Positions 29,266 through 38,108 of a stretch of 61,200 nt of DNA are shown piece after piece; the stretch's first letter is position 1, and each line of letters starts with the position of its first letter. The DNA comes from Bythopirellula sp. Its GTDB lineage: Bacteria; Planctomycetota; Planctomycetia; Pirellulales; Lacipirellulaceae. Location of the stretch: assembly GCA_028285205.1 (NCBI GenBank), contig JANQQA010000111.1, positions 1 to 61,200 of the forward strand, in the 5' to 3' direction. The notes below the pieces were generated by a model that worked only from the letters and a program-made list of their open reading frames with translations, made no database searches and had not been told where the DNA came from. Made by a program: the position numbers and the translations under genes.

Positions 29266-29838
29266 CTAAACCAGCTCTTTCTTCGCACCGATCAGCGTTC
29301 TCAGACGTTCGGCCAACAGGGCGCTGTCGAACGGCTTCTTGAACGTTTCGTTGATCGTCGAACGATCGAAGCTCGCAGTCGTGCCATCGTCTGGCAGCAG
29401 AGCGATCAGGATCGTTTCGGCGAAGTCGCTGCTGCGACGCAGATTCTGACAAATCTGCAACGCTTCGACCTGGCCGATCGAGAAGTCAACGATGATGCAG
29501 TCGGGGTGGAAGCTTTCGGCTTGGATGCCTGCTTCGAAGCCGCTCGCGGCCATCGACGTGCGGAAAGATTTTTCGGCGGGCAACTCACGCTTGAGGTTTT
29601 CGATCAAAACCTGATCTTGAGCAACAATCAGCACCTTGGCCATTGCCTCGTCTTCCAAGTCGCCCAGCGGCATGCCGTGCTCCTTGAGAAACTTGATCAA
29701 GTATTCACGAGGGATGCGACGGTCCTGGGAACCAGGAATGCGATATCCCTTGAGGCGGCCCGAATCAAACCATTTGCTGACCGTTCGGGGAGCTACTTTG
29801 CAGATCTTGGCGACCTGACCAGTTGTAAAGACCTTCAT
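29266..29838 (-). CDS. Helix-turn-helix plus receiver-like regulator
   Basis: This 190-aa protein has an N-terminal excisionase/MerR-type HTH (residues 3-55: 'FTTGQVAKICKVAPRTVSKW', 'GYRIPGSQDRRIPREYLIKF') followed by a response-regulator receiver domain (about 68-185). The order is reversed from usual regulators. In the receiver, the candidate phospho-Asp is in 'CIIVDFSIG' and the Lys in 'TFKKPF' is kept, but the N-terminal acidic pair is degenerate ('VLIVAQDQ' instead of a DD pair), so phosphorylation is uncertain. The ATG at 29838 follows GGAG; a GTG one codon earlier is possible. No kinase gene is adjacent. It probably binds DNA and regulates unknown targets. Confidence 0.8.
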   Translation of the reverse strand: MKVFTTGQVAKICKVAPRTVSKWFDSGRLKGYRIPGSQDRRIPREYLIKFLKEHGMPLGDLEDEAMAKVLIVAQDQVLIENLKRELPAEKSFRTSMAASGFEAGIQAESFHPDCIIVDFSIGQVEALQICQNLRRSSDFAETILIALLPDDGTTASFDRSTINETFKKPFDSALLAERLRTLIGAKKELV

Positions 29839-29961
29839 CACGGGTACTCCAAATTTGTCTTCTGTTGACGCTCGTCAAGTTGCGAGTCGTGGGAGACTCA
29901 CACCCTGGGCGCCCCTTACTTGCGCTCAGCCTGGCAGGATTCCCTATTGCCAGTCGGGTCG

Positions 29962-30055
29962 TTGCGAGTCATGAGTTGCGAGTTTCGAGTCACGGGCTTG
30001 TCGGAAGGCACCGCCTTCGAAAACTCGCGACTCACAACTCACAACTCGAAACTCA
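29962..30055. repeat. Heptamer GAGTNNN repeats arranged as a large inverted repeat
   Basis: Plus-strand 29962-29995 is a run of GAGT-based heptamers (GAGTCAT, GAGTTGC, GAGTTTC, GAGTCAC). Positions 30022-30055 hold the same series in the opposite orientation (read on minus: GAGTTTC, GAGTTGT, GAGTTGT, GAGTCGC). Between them GAAGGC-ACC-GCCTTC forms an inner hairpin. A short related fragment lies at about 29879-29897. Confidence 0.65.
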
Positions 30056-30338
30056 CATGCTGTAGCGCACCTGGGTCGGGGCACTCCGTAATCGCATGGT
30101 GGTTTGGCTCAGGTCCTTCTGATCCGCTCCGTCATGTCTTCGGGCATCCTGGAAACCAAACGGGATCACTCCCAAGGCTGGGTGGCCAGCACGCTTAATT
30201 CCGCGAGGACGCATAAAAAACTATCGGCGATGCTTGCACTGGAAGATTGGCGAAATTCGTTAGATTGGCAACTTTGGAACAAGGCCGACCAATCGTCACT
30301 TTCGCCACACCTCACAGGACGCATTGCTTAACAGTTGA

Positions 30339-30500
30339 GGCGCTAGTTGTTCGTTGCGCGGCACTAGTTGGCACTAGCGATTTGCGACAAACCTACTAAC
30401 AGCATCAACACTCCCCTCGAGAGCATGTCGAGAATGCGTTGTTGTCAGACGACGCAGGTTCTAGCCAAAAGCTATCTCCCAGCGACCAACAACTAACGCC
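30339..30500. repeat. Imperfect 20-bp inverted repeat bracketing about 120 bp
   Basis: The left arm GGCGCTAGTTGTTCGTTGCG (30339-30358) and the reverse complement of 30481-30500 match at 16 of 20 positions. No target-site duplication or ORF is evident inside. It may be a small non-autonomous element or a structured RNA. Confidence 0.35.
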
Positions 30501-31040
30501 TATCAGGCAGGCTCCCCCCTTGGTTGGGACTCGTCCGCTAGCGTGGCTTGACCTGGTCGGCTGATGTCATCGATCAGTCGCCCTGGTCTGGCTGGCGGAA
30601 AGTTACCCTTCCGATACATAGTGTCGATTCATCCGGGGGTGCGACTTTAGAAACTTTCGCCTGTCAGGCTGAGAAGTCGGGTTGTACCGGATGTAGCAAG
30701 AGTTTGGGACGAGGACTAATAGGATTCAGGGTACGGGATGCGCCCAGCGGGATCGTTCACCGCAATCTCATGCATTGCGGAGAAAAGTCGAGGGTCTTGC
30801 TGGTCACCTGCGACAGAGTCGCGGCGCCTCAGACGGATCATCAACTCGAGGCTTTGTGCGATGAAATGACCGTGGCTACACGTTAGTCGTCGTACAGCCG
30901 GCAAGTAACGCCAGCAATCGCGATGCGTTTCCGGCCAATTCGTCGGCAATTTGGCCAAGCTCCACATGATTCCGGCGAAATGCAGCTATCGCCACTCACC
31001 GCGAGCGGCGATCTTTACCTTGCGACGGAGACCTTCCCGA

Positions 31041-31163
31041 ATGCTTCACGTGGTCAAAAAGATTGAGCGTCGTTACCCTCAGAGCAGTGGGCGCATCGTC
31101 GGCGCGTTGTGCGCACTTAGTGGTTTGGCATTGTTGCTAGGAATTGCGCTGAACGTGTGGTGA
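31041..31163 (+). CDS. Possible 40-aa single-pass membrane protein
   Basis: An ATG preceded by GGAG at 10 nt opens a 40-codon frame, 'MLHVVKKIERRYPQSSGRIV' and then a hydrophobic stretch ('ALCALSGLALLLGIALNVW') typical of one membrane helix with a basic cytoplasmic N-terminus. No family is recognised. Topology and ribosome-site placement favour a real small protein, but length alone leaves a substantial chance of coincidence. Confidence 0.35.
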   Translation: MLHVVKKIERRYPQSSGRIVGALCALSGLALLLGIALNVW

Positions 31164-31399
31164 GCGTAGCTGCCGGTGAGCCGTGCTCTACCACACAGCG
31201 TTTGTCGGCCCACCACCAATCTGTTCGATCCCACTGAAATCACAGCATTTATTGTCAATCTTGCAGCGGACCAGCCAATTCGGATAAGACAAAAGTCGGA
31301 ACTGACAGAGGCATTCTCTTCGCACAGGGGAGCCATGCCATCGCGAGTTCGTCGCTGTCGTATTCGGACCAGCCACCTTTTCGCTACTCGGAGCCTCCC

Positions 31400-32512
31400 A
31401 TGACCCACACGACTCAAACACTCGAAACTCAACGACCAGAAACTACTCGCACCGCGACGCGACCACACACGGCCGGCCGTGTCACGCCCTCGCGCGTCGA
31501 TCCCGCGACTGCCAAACCGTTCACGCTCGATCAAGAACTTGAGACCTTCGGCACCTGGTCGAGCGAACCGATCTGGGTGCCGCCGAAGGACTCCAGCAAG
31601 GCGATGGCCGAGACCATGTTGAGCAAGACAAAACCGTTCACGCGCGCCAGCGAACGTTGGCAAACCGTGATCGAGCAGCATCGGGACGACTTCACGCAGG
31701 TGCGGGAAATCGACCTCGCGAGAGCGTCGATCCGACTCCCGAAAGGAAAGTTCTTCGTCAGCGTGACGGAGCAACAGGACTTCGACAAGATCACCGATAC
31801 GATTCCCGCCTGCGTGCAAACACGACTGGACGAATTCTTGGCCGGTCCCGGAAAAAAGCCGGGCGTGAAGGTATTCTACCTCAAACCGCTCTGCGTCGAG
31901 GTAGACGACAAACTGATACTGACCACAGCGAATGACCTACAGGCAGCGATCACCAAGATTCAGGACGAGGTGTTCGGCGAGTATCGCAAGTGGGCGCCGC
32001 TGCAAAGGTCGAAAAACGCGCTGATCGGTGCCGTCAACCTTGGATTGGCGATTCCGCGGCACCTGGTCAATTCGTATGTCGAGCGCAAGCAACGCGCGCT
32101 GAATGCGTACCAGGCACGGCTGGAATTCAAGCGTCGCAAGACGGCGCTTGCGGCCGCGCGAGTGCATCGCAAGTGCCGCACCGATGGGTGCACGTTTGAC
32201 GAGATGCTGGAACTGACCAATCCGCTGCAGCGCACGGCCGTCGTCCAGCAGTACGCAGTCGAACAACAGCTCTCCAAAGCGCAGCGCGAACATCTGATGA
32301 AGATCGCGGTAGATAATCTGCCCTGGTTCATCACACTGTCCCTGGGCGTTTCGCAGGTAATTTCGTTTGGCATCATGCTGACGATGCACTCTGCCCCGCC
32401 GGTGATGGTTGCCGATCCGGCGTTTGTGGCGGAGATGCCTGGCGCAAAGGGCAGCGTGCTCAAGATCGGCCACTTCGACGAAGTCGCCGGCGTGACGCAC
32501 GTCGAGATTTGA
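31400..32512 (+). CDS. Orphan 370-aa protein with one C-terminal membrane segment
   Basis: The start ATG has GGAG 7 nt upstream. I do not recognise the family. Residues 1-45 are Thr/Arg-rich and probably disordered. Residues 50-300 look like a soluble mixed alpha/beta then helical domain, with 'FFVSVTEQQDFDKITDTIP' and a strongly basic helical stretch 'SYVERKQRALNAYQARLEFKRRKTALAAARVHRKCR' (described, not a motif). One Cys pair ('CRTDGC') occurs near 255. Residues about 312-333 are hydrophobic ('ITLSLGVSQVISFGIMLTMH') and probably span the membrane. It stands alone between spacers, and no function can be assigned. Confidence 0.75.
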   Translation: MTHTTQTLETQRPETTRTATRPHTAGRVTPSRVDPATAKPFTLDQELETFGTWSSEPIWVPPKDSSKAMAETMLSKTKPFTRASERWQTVIEQHRDDFTQVREIDLARASIRLPKGKFFVSVTEQQDFDKITDTIPACVQTRLDEFLAGPGKKPGVKVFYLKPLCVEVDDKLILTTANDLQAAITKIQDEVFGEYRKWAPLQRSKNALIGAVNLGLAIPRHLVNSYVERKQRALNAYQARLEFKRRKTALAAARVHRKCRTDGCTFDEMLELTNPLQRTAVVQQYAVEQQLSKAQREHLMKIAVDNLPWFITLSLGVSQVISFGIMLTMHSAPPVMVADPAFVAEMPGAKGSVLKIGHFDEVAGVTHVEI

Positions 32513-32714
32513 CAGGCAACAACGAGCTTAGCTACGCGAGCGGCCGCATACCGAACGTGGCTGATGCTGCGGGCTGTCTGGCCGTCCATTAAGCCGAACG
32601 TTGAGATTGCTGGCATCGCATTCCAGGTTGCTCTTGATTGATCGGCAAGATTGTCGGAGAGTAGGCTCGGTTTCGTCAGGTAATGACAAGAGATGCCTAC
32701 TTCAAAGCGCTTGT

Positions 32715-33173
32715 ATGCCCACCAGTACGCGAAAGCTTCGTTTCAGTCTGCGATCACTCCTCGTCTTGATGACGATGGTTGCCGTGCTGGTCTTCGTGGT
32801 TCATAACTACTGGGGTTACCACTTCCACCCTGAAGAAGTCGAGCTCGGAACGTTTCATTCGATCTCGAGTCCGTTGGGCATATCGGGCCCTCGGTATAAT
32901 TGCGATTTTCGTATTTTTCTTGCCTCACACTACCCGGACTCATTTGAGCAACGAGTGCAACGACACCAACAAGAATTGCATGGTTTGGTCTTTGAAGTGA
33001 TTCGTGCCGCGTCGCATCAAGATTTGAAGAGCCCCGCACTAGCTAATTTGCGAACGGCCATCAAGGATGCCATCAACAAGCAGCTGGGACGTAGTTCTAG
33101 CACCGGGTTGGTGGAAGACGTCGTAATCTCAGAGTACTCCTATCAACTGCGTTCAGAGTCTGCATCGAAGTGA
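32715..33173 (+). CDS. Membrane-anchored FliL-like domain protein
   Basis: This is a 152-aa protein starting at 'MPTSTRKLRFSLRSLL', where a basic 'RFSLRSLL' run leads into a single membrane helix (residues 8-30). The segment from about 70 to 150 ('RHQQELHGLVFEVIRAASHQDL', 'LANLRTAIKDAINKQLG', 'VEDVVISEYSYQ') follows the FliL C-terminal pattern: His-x-Leu helix, DL, LR...I...N..L, then a final beta strand with a Gln. FliL stabilises flagellar stators, but no flagellar gene is nearby, so a different role is possible. The frame is open upstream to 32601 without protein-like content. Confidence 0.6.
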   Translation: MPTSTRKLRFSLRSLLVLMTMVAVLVFVVHNYWGYHFHPEEVELGTFHSISSPLGISGPRYNCDFRIFLASHYPDSFEQRVQRHQQELHGLVFEVIRAASHQDLKSPALANLRTAIKDAINKQLGRSSSTGLVEDVVISEYSYQLRSESASK

Positions 33174-33232
33174 CTACTTGGCGGACTGCAAGTAGGAGAA
33201 CGGATAGCGATTCACCGCGATGGGCAGTCGTT

Positions 33233-33625
33233 TCACTTTTCCCGAATCTCTTCGTGAAAGTAGTAGCACAAACCGTCCGGGGCGACGATGAAGAAGACCT
33301 TGAATCGCTTGCCATCGCGCTCATCAATGCGCTCGTTGCCGATCTCAAGGCCTGTCGCCTGGAACTCGTCTCGCAACGGTTCGATTCCCGACACGAGTAC
33401 GGCGGCACCATCCTGCGAGGGATCGCCCCCATTGATGGCAAAGCCGATACGTGTGCCGTCGCGCTCCAGAATCACGGTCGGCACGGGCTGGTCGCGCCGC
33501 TCGACTTCTCGCATGCCGAAGTGTTTGGCGTACCACTGTGACGCCTGGTCCAAGTCTGTAACCGGCAGGGCCAAGACGTCGTCTTGATAAGGAAACGCCG
33601 CCTCGAAAACGGGCTGCTCAGACAT
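33233..33625 (-). CDS. VOC-family (glyoxalase/bleomycin-resistance fold) protein
   Basis: This 130-aa protein starts at the ATG at 33625 with GGAG 6 nt upstream. It shows the paired beta-alpha-beta-beta-beta fold typical of vicinal-oxygen-chelate proteins: 'LALPVTDLDQASQWYAKHFGM', 'PTVILERDGTRIGFAI', 'RDEFQATGLEI' and 'FFIVAPDGLCYYFHE'. The last segment carries the C-terminal Glu used as a metal ligand in many members. The frame continues upstream antisense to the GYF gene, which is not coding. The substrate is not identifiable. It is convergent with the FliL-like gene. Confidence 0.85.
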   Translation of the reverse strand: MSEQPVFEAAFPYQDDVLALPVTDLDQASQWYAKHFGMREVERRDQPVPTVILERDGTRIGFAINGGDPSQDGAAVLVSGIEPLRDEFQATGLEIGNERIDERDGKRFKVFFIVAPDGLCYYFHEEIREK

Positions 33626-33769
33626 CGAAGTCTCCGAATCTGCGCGGGGAGAAGAGACGAGCTCTGCGGTGAAGCCTAGCATCCCGACAGAGCTCCGACT
33701 AGAATTGATAACCGACATTGTCCGCGAATTCTTCTCTCTTTTCTTGTCGCGTTTCGCTGGGGAGGTGTC

Positions 33770-34225
33770 ATGCCAACGCAATGGTATTGTCGGTTGATGG
33801 GGACCGAGATGGGTCCCTTTACGTCCAAGCAATTGCTGGAAATGGCCAAGAGCCACAAGATCACGCCCGACGATTCCGTCAAGAAGGGGCCAGACGGCAA
33901 CTGGGTCGATGCCCATCGTGTGAAGGGTTTGTTCGAAGACCTGTCCGCCTCGACGATCATCATGGCCAGCCTGCCGCCCGAGGTGCAAAAAGAGCTGGAT
34001 CGCCGTCGCGAAGCGGCCGAGGCGGAAGAATCCAAGGCAGAAGCGAAACCGAGCACCGTGACCTGGAACTACATCTCCGACGAAAGCAAGGTCGGCCCAC
34101 TGACGTTCAACGAGCTGGTCGTCCATTGCAAACAGGGCAAGCTCAAGCCCCACAACCGCGTCTGGTCGTCGAAGTCGCCGAAATGGTGCCAAGCCAAAGA
34201 CGTCGCGGGACTGGAGTTTGAGTAG
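33770..34225 (+). CDS. Protein with two GYF_2-type domains
   Basis: This is a 151-aa cytoplasmic protein with two copies of a GYF_2 (DUF4339) domain. The first spans residues 4-55 ('WYCRLMGTEMGPFTSKQLLEMA', 'WVDAHRVKGL'). The second spans about 98-150 ('WNYISDESKVGPLTFNELVVHC', 'WCQAKDVAGLEFE'). An Ala/Glu-rich linker (70-95) separates them. GYF_2 domains are thought to mediate protein-protein contacts, often in membrane proteins with extra helices; here no membrane segment exists, so it is probably an adaptor. It is divergent from the VOC gene across 144 nt. Confidence 0.8.
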   Translation: MPTQWYCRLMGTEMGPFTSKQLLEMAKSHKITPDDSVKKGPDGNWVDAHRVKGLFEDLSASTIIMASLPPEVQKELDRRREAAEAEESKAEAKPSTVTWNYISDESKVGPLTFNELVVHCKQGKLKPHNRVWSSKSPKWCQAKDVAGLEFE

Positions 34226-34578
34226 CGTGAGACGTGCGCATATCCGATTGAGTGGATCAATTCTGAGCCAGTGATGGCGCGATCGCCTATCGCTTGGCGA
34301 ACGAAAATCGCCCGGTTGGAGGCGCTGCGCAACCACAATAATCCACCGCAGGCGTTAAACACCACAGCCCACGGTTGCGGCACACTGCCGCCCTGGTTTC
34401 GTGTCTTCAGTGAGCGCCATTCTCGCAGCAAATCCTCTATGTTTGTGGATCCGGTCGAGAAAGCTTAGAATCCACGGCACATACAAGATTGGCTGAAACC
34501 ACCTACGCCCCGCTTTCTGGATCAGCGATCTATCGGTGCGTAGGCCAACACGATAATTGCTAGACCAGGAGGTTTCTT
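34226..34578. other. Intergenic spacer
   Basis: These 353 bases carry no convincing gene. A 65-codon plus-strand ORF (34271-34468) has no recognisable features. The right end holds a perfect AGGAGG ribosome site (34567-34572) for the next gene. Confidence 0.45.
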
Positions 34579-34581
34579 GTG

Positions 34582-35298
34582 ATGATTCGCTTAGCTACCT
34601 TTGCTCTGCTGGGCCACCTGCTGTGGTCGCCATTACCGTCGTGGGGTGTCGAGGATGCGCAGACTAAAGATGCGGCAGTCTTGGGCCGCGAGTGGAAGTT
34701 ACTTGCTCCGCAGCAGGCAGCGTATGCAAACGCCAAGTCGCTGACCGACGCGATTGGTATTCTGCACAGAGAATTGGCGGCGAAAGGTATGGCCGAGTAT
34801 GTGCCGCTTTGCGTGGAAGCACGAATCAAGCGATCTGTAGAATTGACGATTCGTGAAAACGAGTATCGGTTCAGACAGAATCTGTATCGCTTGGTCGACA
34901 GAATGGACAATCCTGCGCTGTTTCATGATGAATTGCCACCTGAAGACGAAACACATGCCGCGCTTGGTGAGCCTTTTCGGGCCAATGTGGACGCGGCGCG
35001 TCATTTCAAGGAAACTGTAAAACCAGAATTCGAAAAAGTTGCCGGCGGTGGCTGGCCTGCTCGTACGTTTTTCGTCTTTACTGTCGATGCAAAGAGTTCG
35101 GCCTTTTACGTCGACTTGCAACTAGACATGAGAGGTCGAGACCCTGAACTAACTGGATACAGGCCCGACCTTGGTTACTGGCCCTATGCATCCCCGGTGG
35201 TCCAGGTCAGCTACGGTCCGTCGCCCGGTGGCGCGCTAAATTACCACCCGTGGGTCTGGAAAAACGACCAGGTCGCCGTCAATCGACGCCTGCGTTGA
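34582..35298 (+). CDS. Secreted orphan protein
   Basis: This 238-aa protein has a signal peptide ('MIRLATFALLGHLLWSPLPSWG', cleavage near 22). A perfect AGGAGG lies 9 nt before the ATG; a GTG one codon upstream is equally possible. The mature part has Tyr/Trp-rich segments ('YRPDLGYWPYASPVVQVSYG', 'NYHPWVWKND') near the C-terminus. I do not recognise the family. It is convergent with the DUF1559 gene (74 nt apart). The export signal and ribosome site make it a real gene; the function is unknown. Confidence 0.75.
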   Translation: MIRLATFALLGHLLWSPLPSWGVEDAQTKDAAVLGREWKLLAPQQAAYANAKSLTDAIGILHRELAAKGMAEYVPLCVEARIKRSVELTIRENEYRFRQNLYRLVDRMDNPALFHDELPPEDETHAALGEPFRANVDAARHFKETVKPEFEKVAGGGWPARTFFVFTVDAKSSAFYVDLQLDMRGRDPELTGYRPDLGYWPYASPVVQVSYGPSPGGALNYHPWVWKNDQVAVNRRLR

Positions 35299-35372
35299 CG
35301 CTCGCAGTCGTTGGCGGGGCATCGCCTCGCTACGCTCTACACGGACCTCACTGATGTGGGGATAGCGGCCAC

Positions 35373-36392
35373 TTAGAACTCGCTTGACACTTCGCCACCG
35401 TCGCGGGTGGCCATGGAACGCCAGACGAGCAGGTCGATCTCGTCGTTGATCGCATGCACGGAGCCATCGACCAACGTGACTTGCACCTGGCCAGGATGAA
35501 AGCTGCGCGAGGTGATCATCGCGTAGGTGGGGCTTCCCGCGCTGCCGTTTTTGCCTTCTTGCCACGAATTGAAGTCTGCATCGACTAGCTCGTCGTTCAT
35601 GGTGTACGGCACATTGGTATTGGGCGTCATCGTGGTGGTGAAACCGGTGTGATGCACACGACCATCTGGCCATTCGGTGTGTCCCGTACCTTTTTCCTGA
35701 TCGCCGGATTGCACGGCGGCAACCGCGTCGGCGATGGTGTTGGGGATTTCTGTCGAGGCCGGGCCGCCGTTGCGTGTGTAAGGTGTCCAGGCTTTGACTT
35801 CCGCGCACAATAGCGTGTTGCTGGTTCCGTCGGTAACGCGCGAAAGTGGCAGATTACTGTTGGGGTAGAACACTCCATCGCCGCCCTCCTGCGTCGTTGG
35901 GTCGAATACGAACCATGTGCCCATATTGAAACTGTAGTTTGTCGGCCATAGAGTCGGACGGTTGTCAGAGAAAGTACGAGATTCCTGGCTCTTGAAATCC
36001 GTCGGGCACTGAAAAATCGGAATCCGCACGTCGTGTATCGCTTGCTGGTTATCCCACGCCGCTTCAATATCGACCAGGTCTTTCAGGTTGGCTTGCTCCA
36101 GGTAGTCGAGAATCCGTCCATGCACACCCCACGAGCCGTTGTTGCCCGTGCTGGTGATGCTCAGGTCAACCAAGGCACTGGGAGGTAGATGCCGTCTGGC
36201 ACTCTCATAGTTGAGAATGCCGAGTCCCAATTGGCGTAGGTTGTTTGCACATTGACTTCGCCGCGCCGCCTCTCGCGCTGCTTGCACGGCTGGCAGCAAT
36301 AGGGCAATCAAGACCCCAATGATGGCAATTACCACCAACAGTTCCACGAGTGTGAATCCCGATCGCCCCTGCCTCTTACTGCTCCCGTTCAT
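35373..36392 (-). CDS. DUF1559 pilin-like protein with H-X9-DG C-terminus
   Basis: This 339-aa protein has a type IV prepilin-like N-terminus, '[17 protein letters not shown]' (residues 12-28), with the prepilin-peptidase site after Gly12 and the conserved Glu at +5. The C-terminal part has the planctomycete H-X9-DG motif ('[13 protein letters not shown]'). The start ATG has GAGGATC just upstream. DUF1559 proteins are hugely expanded in planctomycetes and are thought to be pseudopilin-like envelope proteins; the exact role is unknown. It is divergent from the sensor kinase gene across 309 nt, so coregulation by that two-component pair is possible. Confidence 0.9.
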   Translation of the reverse strand: MNGSSKRQGRSGFTLVELLVVIAIIGVLIALLLPAVQAAREAARRSQCANNLRQLGLGILNYESARRHLPPSALVDLSITSTGNNGSWGVHGRILDYLEQANLKDLVDIEAAWDNQQAIHDVRIPIFQCPTDFKSQESRTFSDNRPTLWPTNYSFNMGTWFVFDPTTQEGGDGVFYPNSNLPLSRVTDGTSNTLLCAEVKAWTPYTRNGGPASTEIPNTIADAVAAVQSGDQEKGTGHTEWPDGRVHHTGFTTTMTPNTNVPYTMNDELVDADFNSWQEGKNGSAGSPTYAMITSRSFHPGQVQVTLVDGSVHAINDEIDLLVWRSMATRDGGEVSSEF

Positions 36393-36701
36393 GTGATCCT
36401 CATCGTTTTCTTGTGTGCCTTCACTGTCCATTCCCGCTTCGCCGCTTGGGATGTCCAAGCCTGGAACAACCTTCCCAGTGAGCCGAAGCAATTCAGCGTT
36501 GCTGCATGTTCGCCAGATGGCTTGCTCCGTACAGCAATCTTCGTTCCGTGGGTCGTTTTCACGTGCTGTTCTAGTCTCGACCCTGCATTTATAATTGATT
36601 TCTTCGACCGCACGACGTCGAAATTGGACGGTGGCGCCCGATTCGACAGCGCGTGTCGAACAAACCGACACCCAACACAACGAAACAGAGCAGGAGAAGC
36701 G
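36393..36701. other. Divergent control region between the DUF1559 and sensor-kinase genes
   Basis: These 309 bases should contain both promoters. The kinase-frame ORF stays open to 36393 but is non-coding by composition, and an AGGAG (36692-36696) precedes the chosen GTG start. I looked for a sigma-54 -24/-12 element (GG-N10-GC), expected if the neighbouring NtrC-type regulator acts here, and found no clean match. Confidence 0.4.
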
Positions 36702-38108
36702 GTGCGTCTGCCCATACGCTATCAGTTCATGCTGCCCCTGCTGGGAGTCGCCGTTGCGAGTCTTGTGGCGATCGGTATCATCGACGCACGCCTGGCTACC
36801 CAACAGACGCGCACGCGAATCGAGCAGCAGTTGCGTGGCGTGGTCACTGTGCTGACTGAAAGCAGCTATCCGCTGACCAGCACGGTGCTGAAGCAAATGG
36901 GCGGATTAGCTAGCGCGGATTTCGTGCTGACCGACGGGCGGGGAAACGTGTTGGCGTCGAGCAGCTCGCTCGACTTTCACGGTCGACGACCAGACGAGCT
37001 CACCGGCAAGAACGCAGAAGACGTTACCTTAGGTCCGCCCATCGAGGTAAGCTCCAAGTCGTACTTGCACTCATCCATTTGGGTGCGAGGTCGCACGCAA
37101 CCGGCGGAACCCAGTGTGCTCCACATCTTGTTTTCGCAAGACGAGTTCAATGCGGCCTGGCGCGCGGCGTTCCTGCCTCCGTTTCTCGTCGGCATGGCTA
37201 CGATCGCGTCGGTGGCCTTGGTCGTGCATCTGGTGGCCGGTCGGGTGAGTCGCGTTCTTGCGGAGTTGGGAAACGATGTGCAACGACTTTCACGAGGCGA
37301 TTATTCTCAGCTCGAGCAACCAAGTTGGGATGATGAAACCAGGGATCTCGCGACCTCGATCAATCACACGGCGAGTCAGCTTGCGGAATACGAAACCGAG
37401 TTGCGGCGCAACGAACGTCTGCAAACAGTCGCGATGCTGGGCGCAGGCCTAGCGCACGAAATGCGAAACGCCGCGACCGGATGTCGTTTGGCGCTTGACT
37501 TGCATGCGGAGGAGTGCCAGGAACCACACGAGGACGACAGCCTAGAGGTCGCGCGCCGTCAGCTCGCGCTGATGGAAAACCGATTGCAGCAGCTGTTGCA
37601 CCTAGGACGAAAACCTAACGATCAGACCGAGAGCTGTTTTGATCTTGCGGCATTGGTCTCCGAGTCGGTCGCATTGATTCAACCGGCAGCGCGGCACGCA
37701 GGCATTCAACTGGATTGGTCTCCACCAGAGCGAGACGTAACCGTTCAAGCTGACGCAGAACTGCTTAGTCAGGCGATCATGAATCTATTGATCAACGCAC
37801 TGGACGCAGCTGCCAAAGGGCGGACTCAGGGAGACCGCGACGGCGTGGTCCAAGTCGAAGTGAATCAACTGGGCGAACGATCAGAGCTGATTGTCGCGGA
37901 TTCAGGCGATGGCATGCAGAAGGTAAGCGGCAGCGATGTATTTGAGCCGTTCGTTACCGACAAACCGGAGGGAGTCGGACTAGGGCTGGCCGTCGCGCGG
38001 CGGGTGGTGGAGTCTTGCGGTGGGCAGATTGGGTGGAACCGCTCAGACGGCTTGACGAAATTCCGGATCCGACTGCCACTGGCGACCGCAGGAGTGCATC
38101 ATGGCTAG
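36702..38108 (+). CDS. Membrane sensor histidine kinase
   Basis: This 468-aa kinase starts at GTG with AGGAG a few nt upstream ('[18 protein letters not shown]'). Two membrane helices (about residues 9-27 and 158-182) flank a periplasmic sensor region. HAMP-like ('[22 protein letters not shown]') and dimerisation segments follow. The phospho-acceptor His is in '[12 protein letters not shown]'. The ATP-binding domain shows N-box '[15 protein letters not shown]', G1 'VADSGDGM' and G2 '[13 protein letters not shown]'. It overlaps the downstream NtrC-type regulator by 8 nt, so the two are coupled and almost certainly a two-component pair. The signal is unknown. Confidence 0.92.
   Translation: MRLPIRYQFMLPLLGVAVASLVAIGIIDARLATQQTRTRIEQQLRGVVTVLTESSYPLTSTVLKQMGGLASADFVLTDGRGNVLASSSSLDFHGRRPDELTGKNAEDVTLGPPIEVSSKSYLHSSIWVRGRTQPAEPSVLHILFSQDEFNAAWRAAFLPPFLVGMATIASVALVVHLVAGRVSRVLAELGNDVQRLSRGDYSQLEQPSWDDETRDLATSINHTASQLAEYETELRRNERLQTVAMLGAGLAHEMRNAATGCRLALDLHAEECQEPHEDDSLEVARRQLALMENRLQQLLHLGRKPNDQTESCFDLAALVSESVALIQPAARHAGIQLDWSPPERDVTVQADAELLSQAIMNLLINALDAAAKGRTQGDRDGVVQVEVNQLGERSELIVADSGDGMQKVSGSDVFEPFVTDKPEGVGLGLAVARRVVESCGGQIGWNRSDGLTKFRIRLPLATAGVHHG

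Larger units (their letters stand above)
29842..31399. other. Gene-poor spacer of about 1.5 kb
   Basis: I see no protein of recognisable family here. The left end carries heptamer repeats (29962-30055). An imperfect inverted repeat brackets 30339-30500. A 40-codon membrane-type ORF lies at 31041-31163. A 75-codon ORF (31176-31403, GTG start) overlaps the next start by an ATGA but has unconvincing composition. The stretch 30500-31000 is ORF-poor on both strands and could hold a structured RNA, but I cannot identify one. Confidence 0.4.

Noticed and set aside
31079..31819. 246-aa minus-strand ORF spanning the start of the orphan 370-aa gene
   Set aside because: Composition is typical of an antisense shadow (Arg/Leu/Cys/His-rich), and no ribosome site is present.
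33626..34336. Long minus-strand extension of the VOC frame (to 367 aa)
   Set aside because: It runs antisense through the double-GYF gene, is His/Arg/Gln-rich and lacks a ribosome site. The VOC protein proper starts at 33625 with GGAG.
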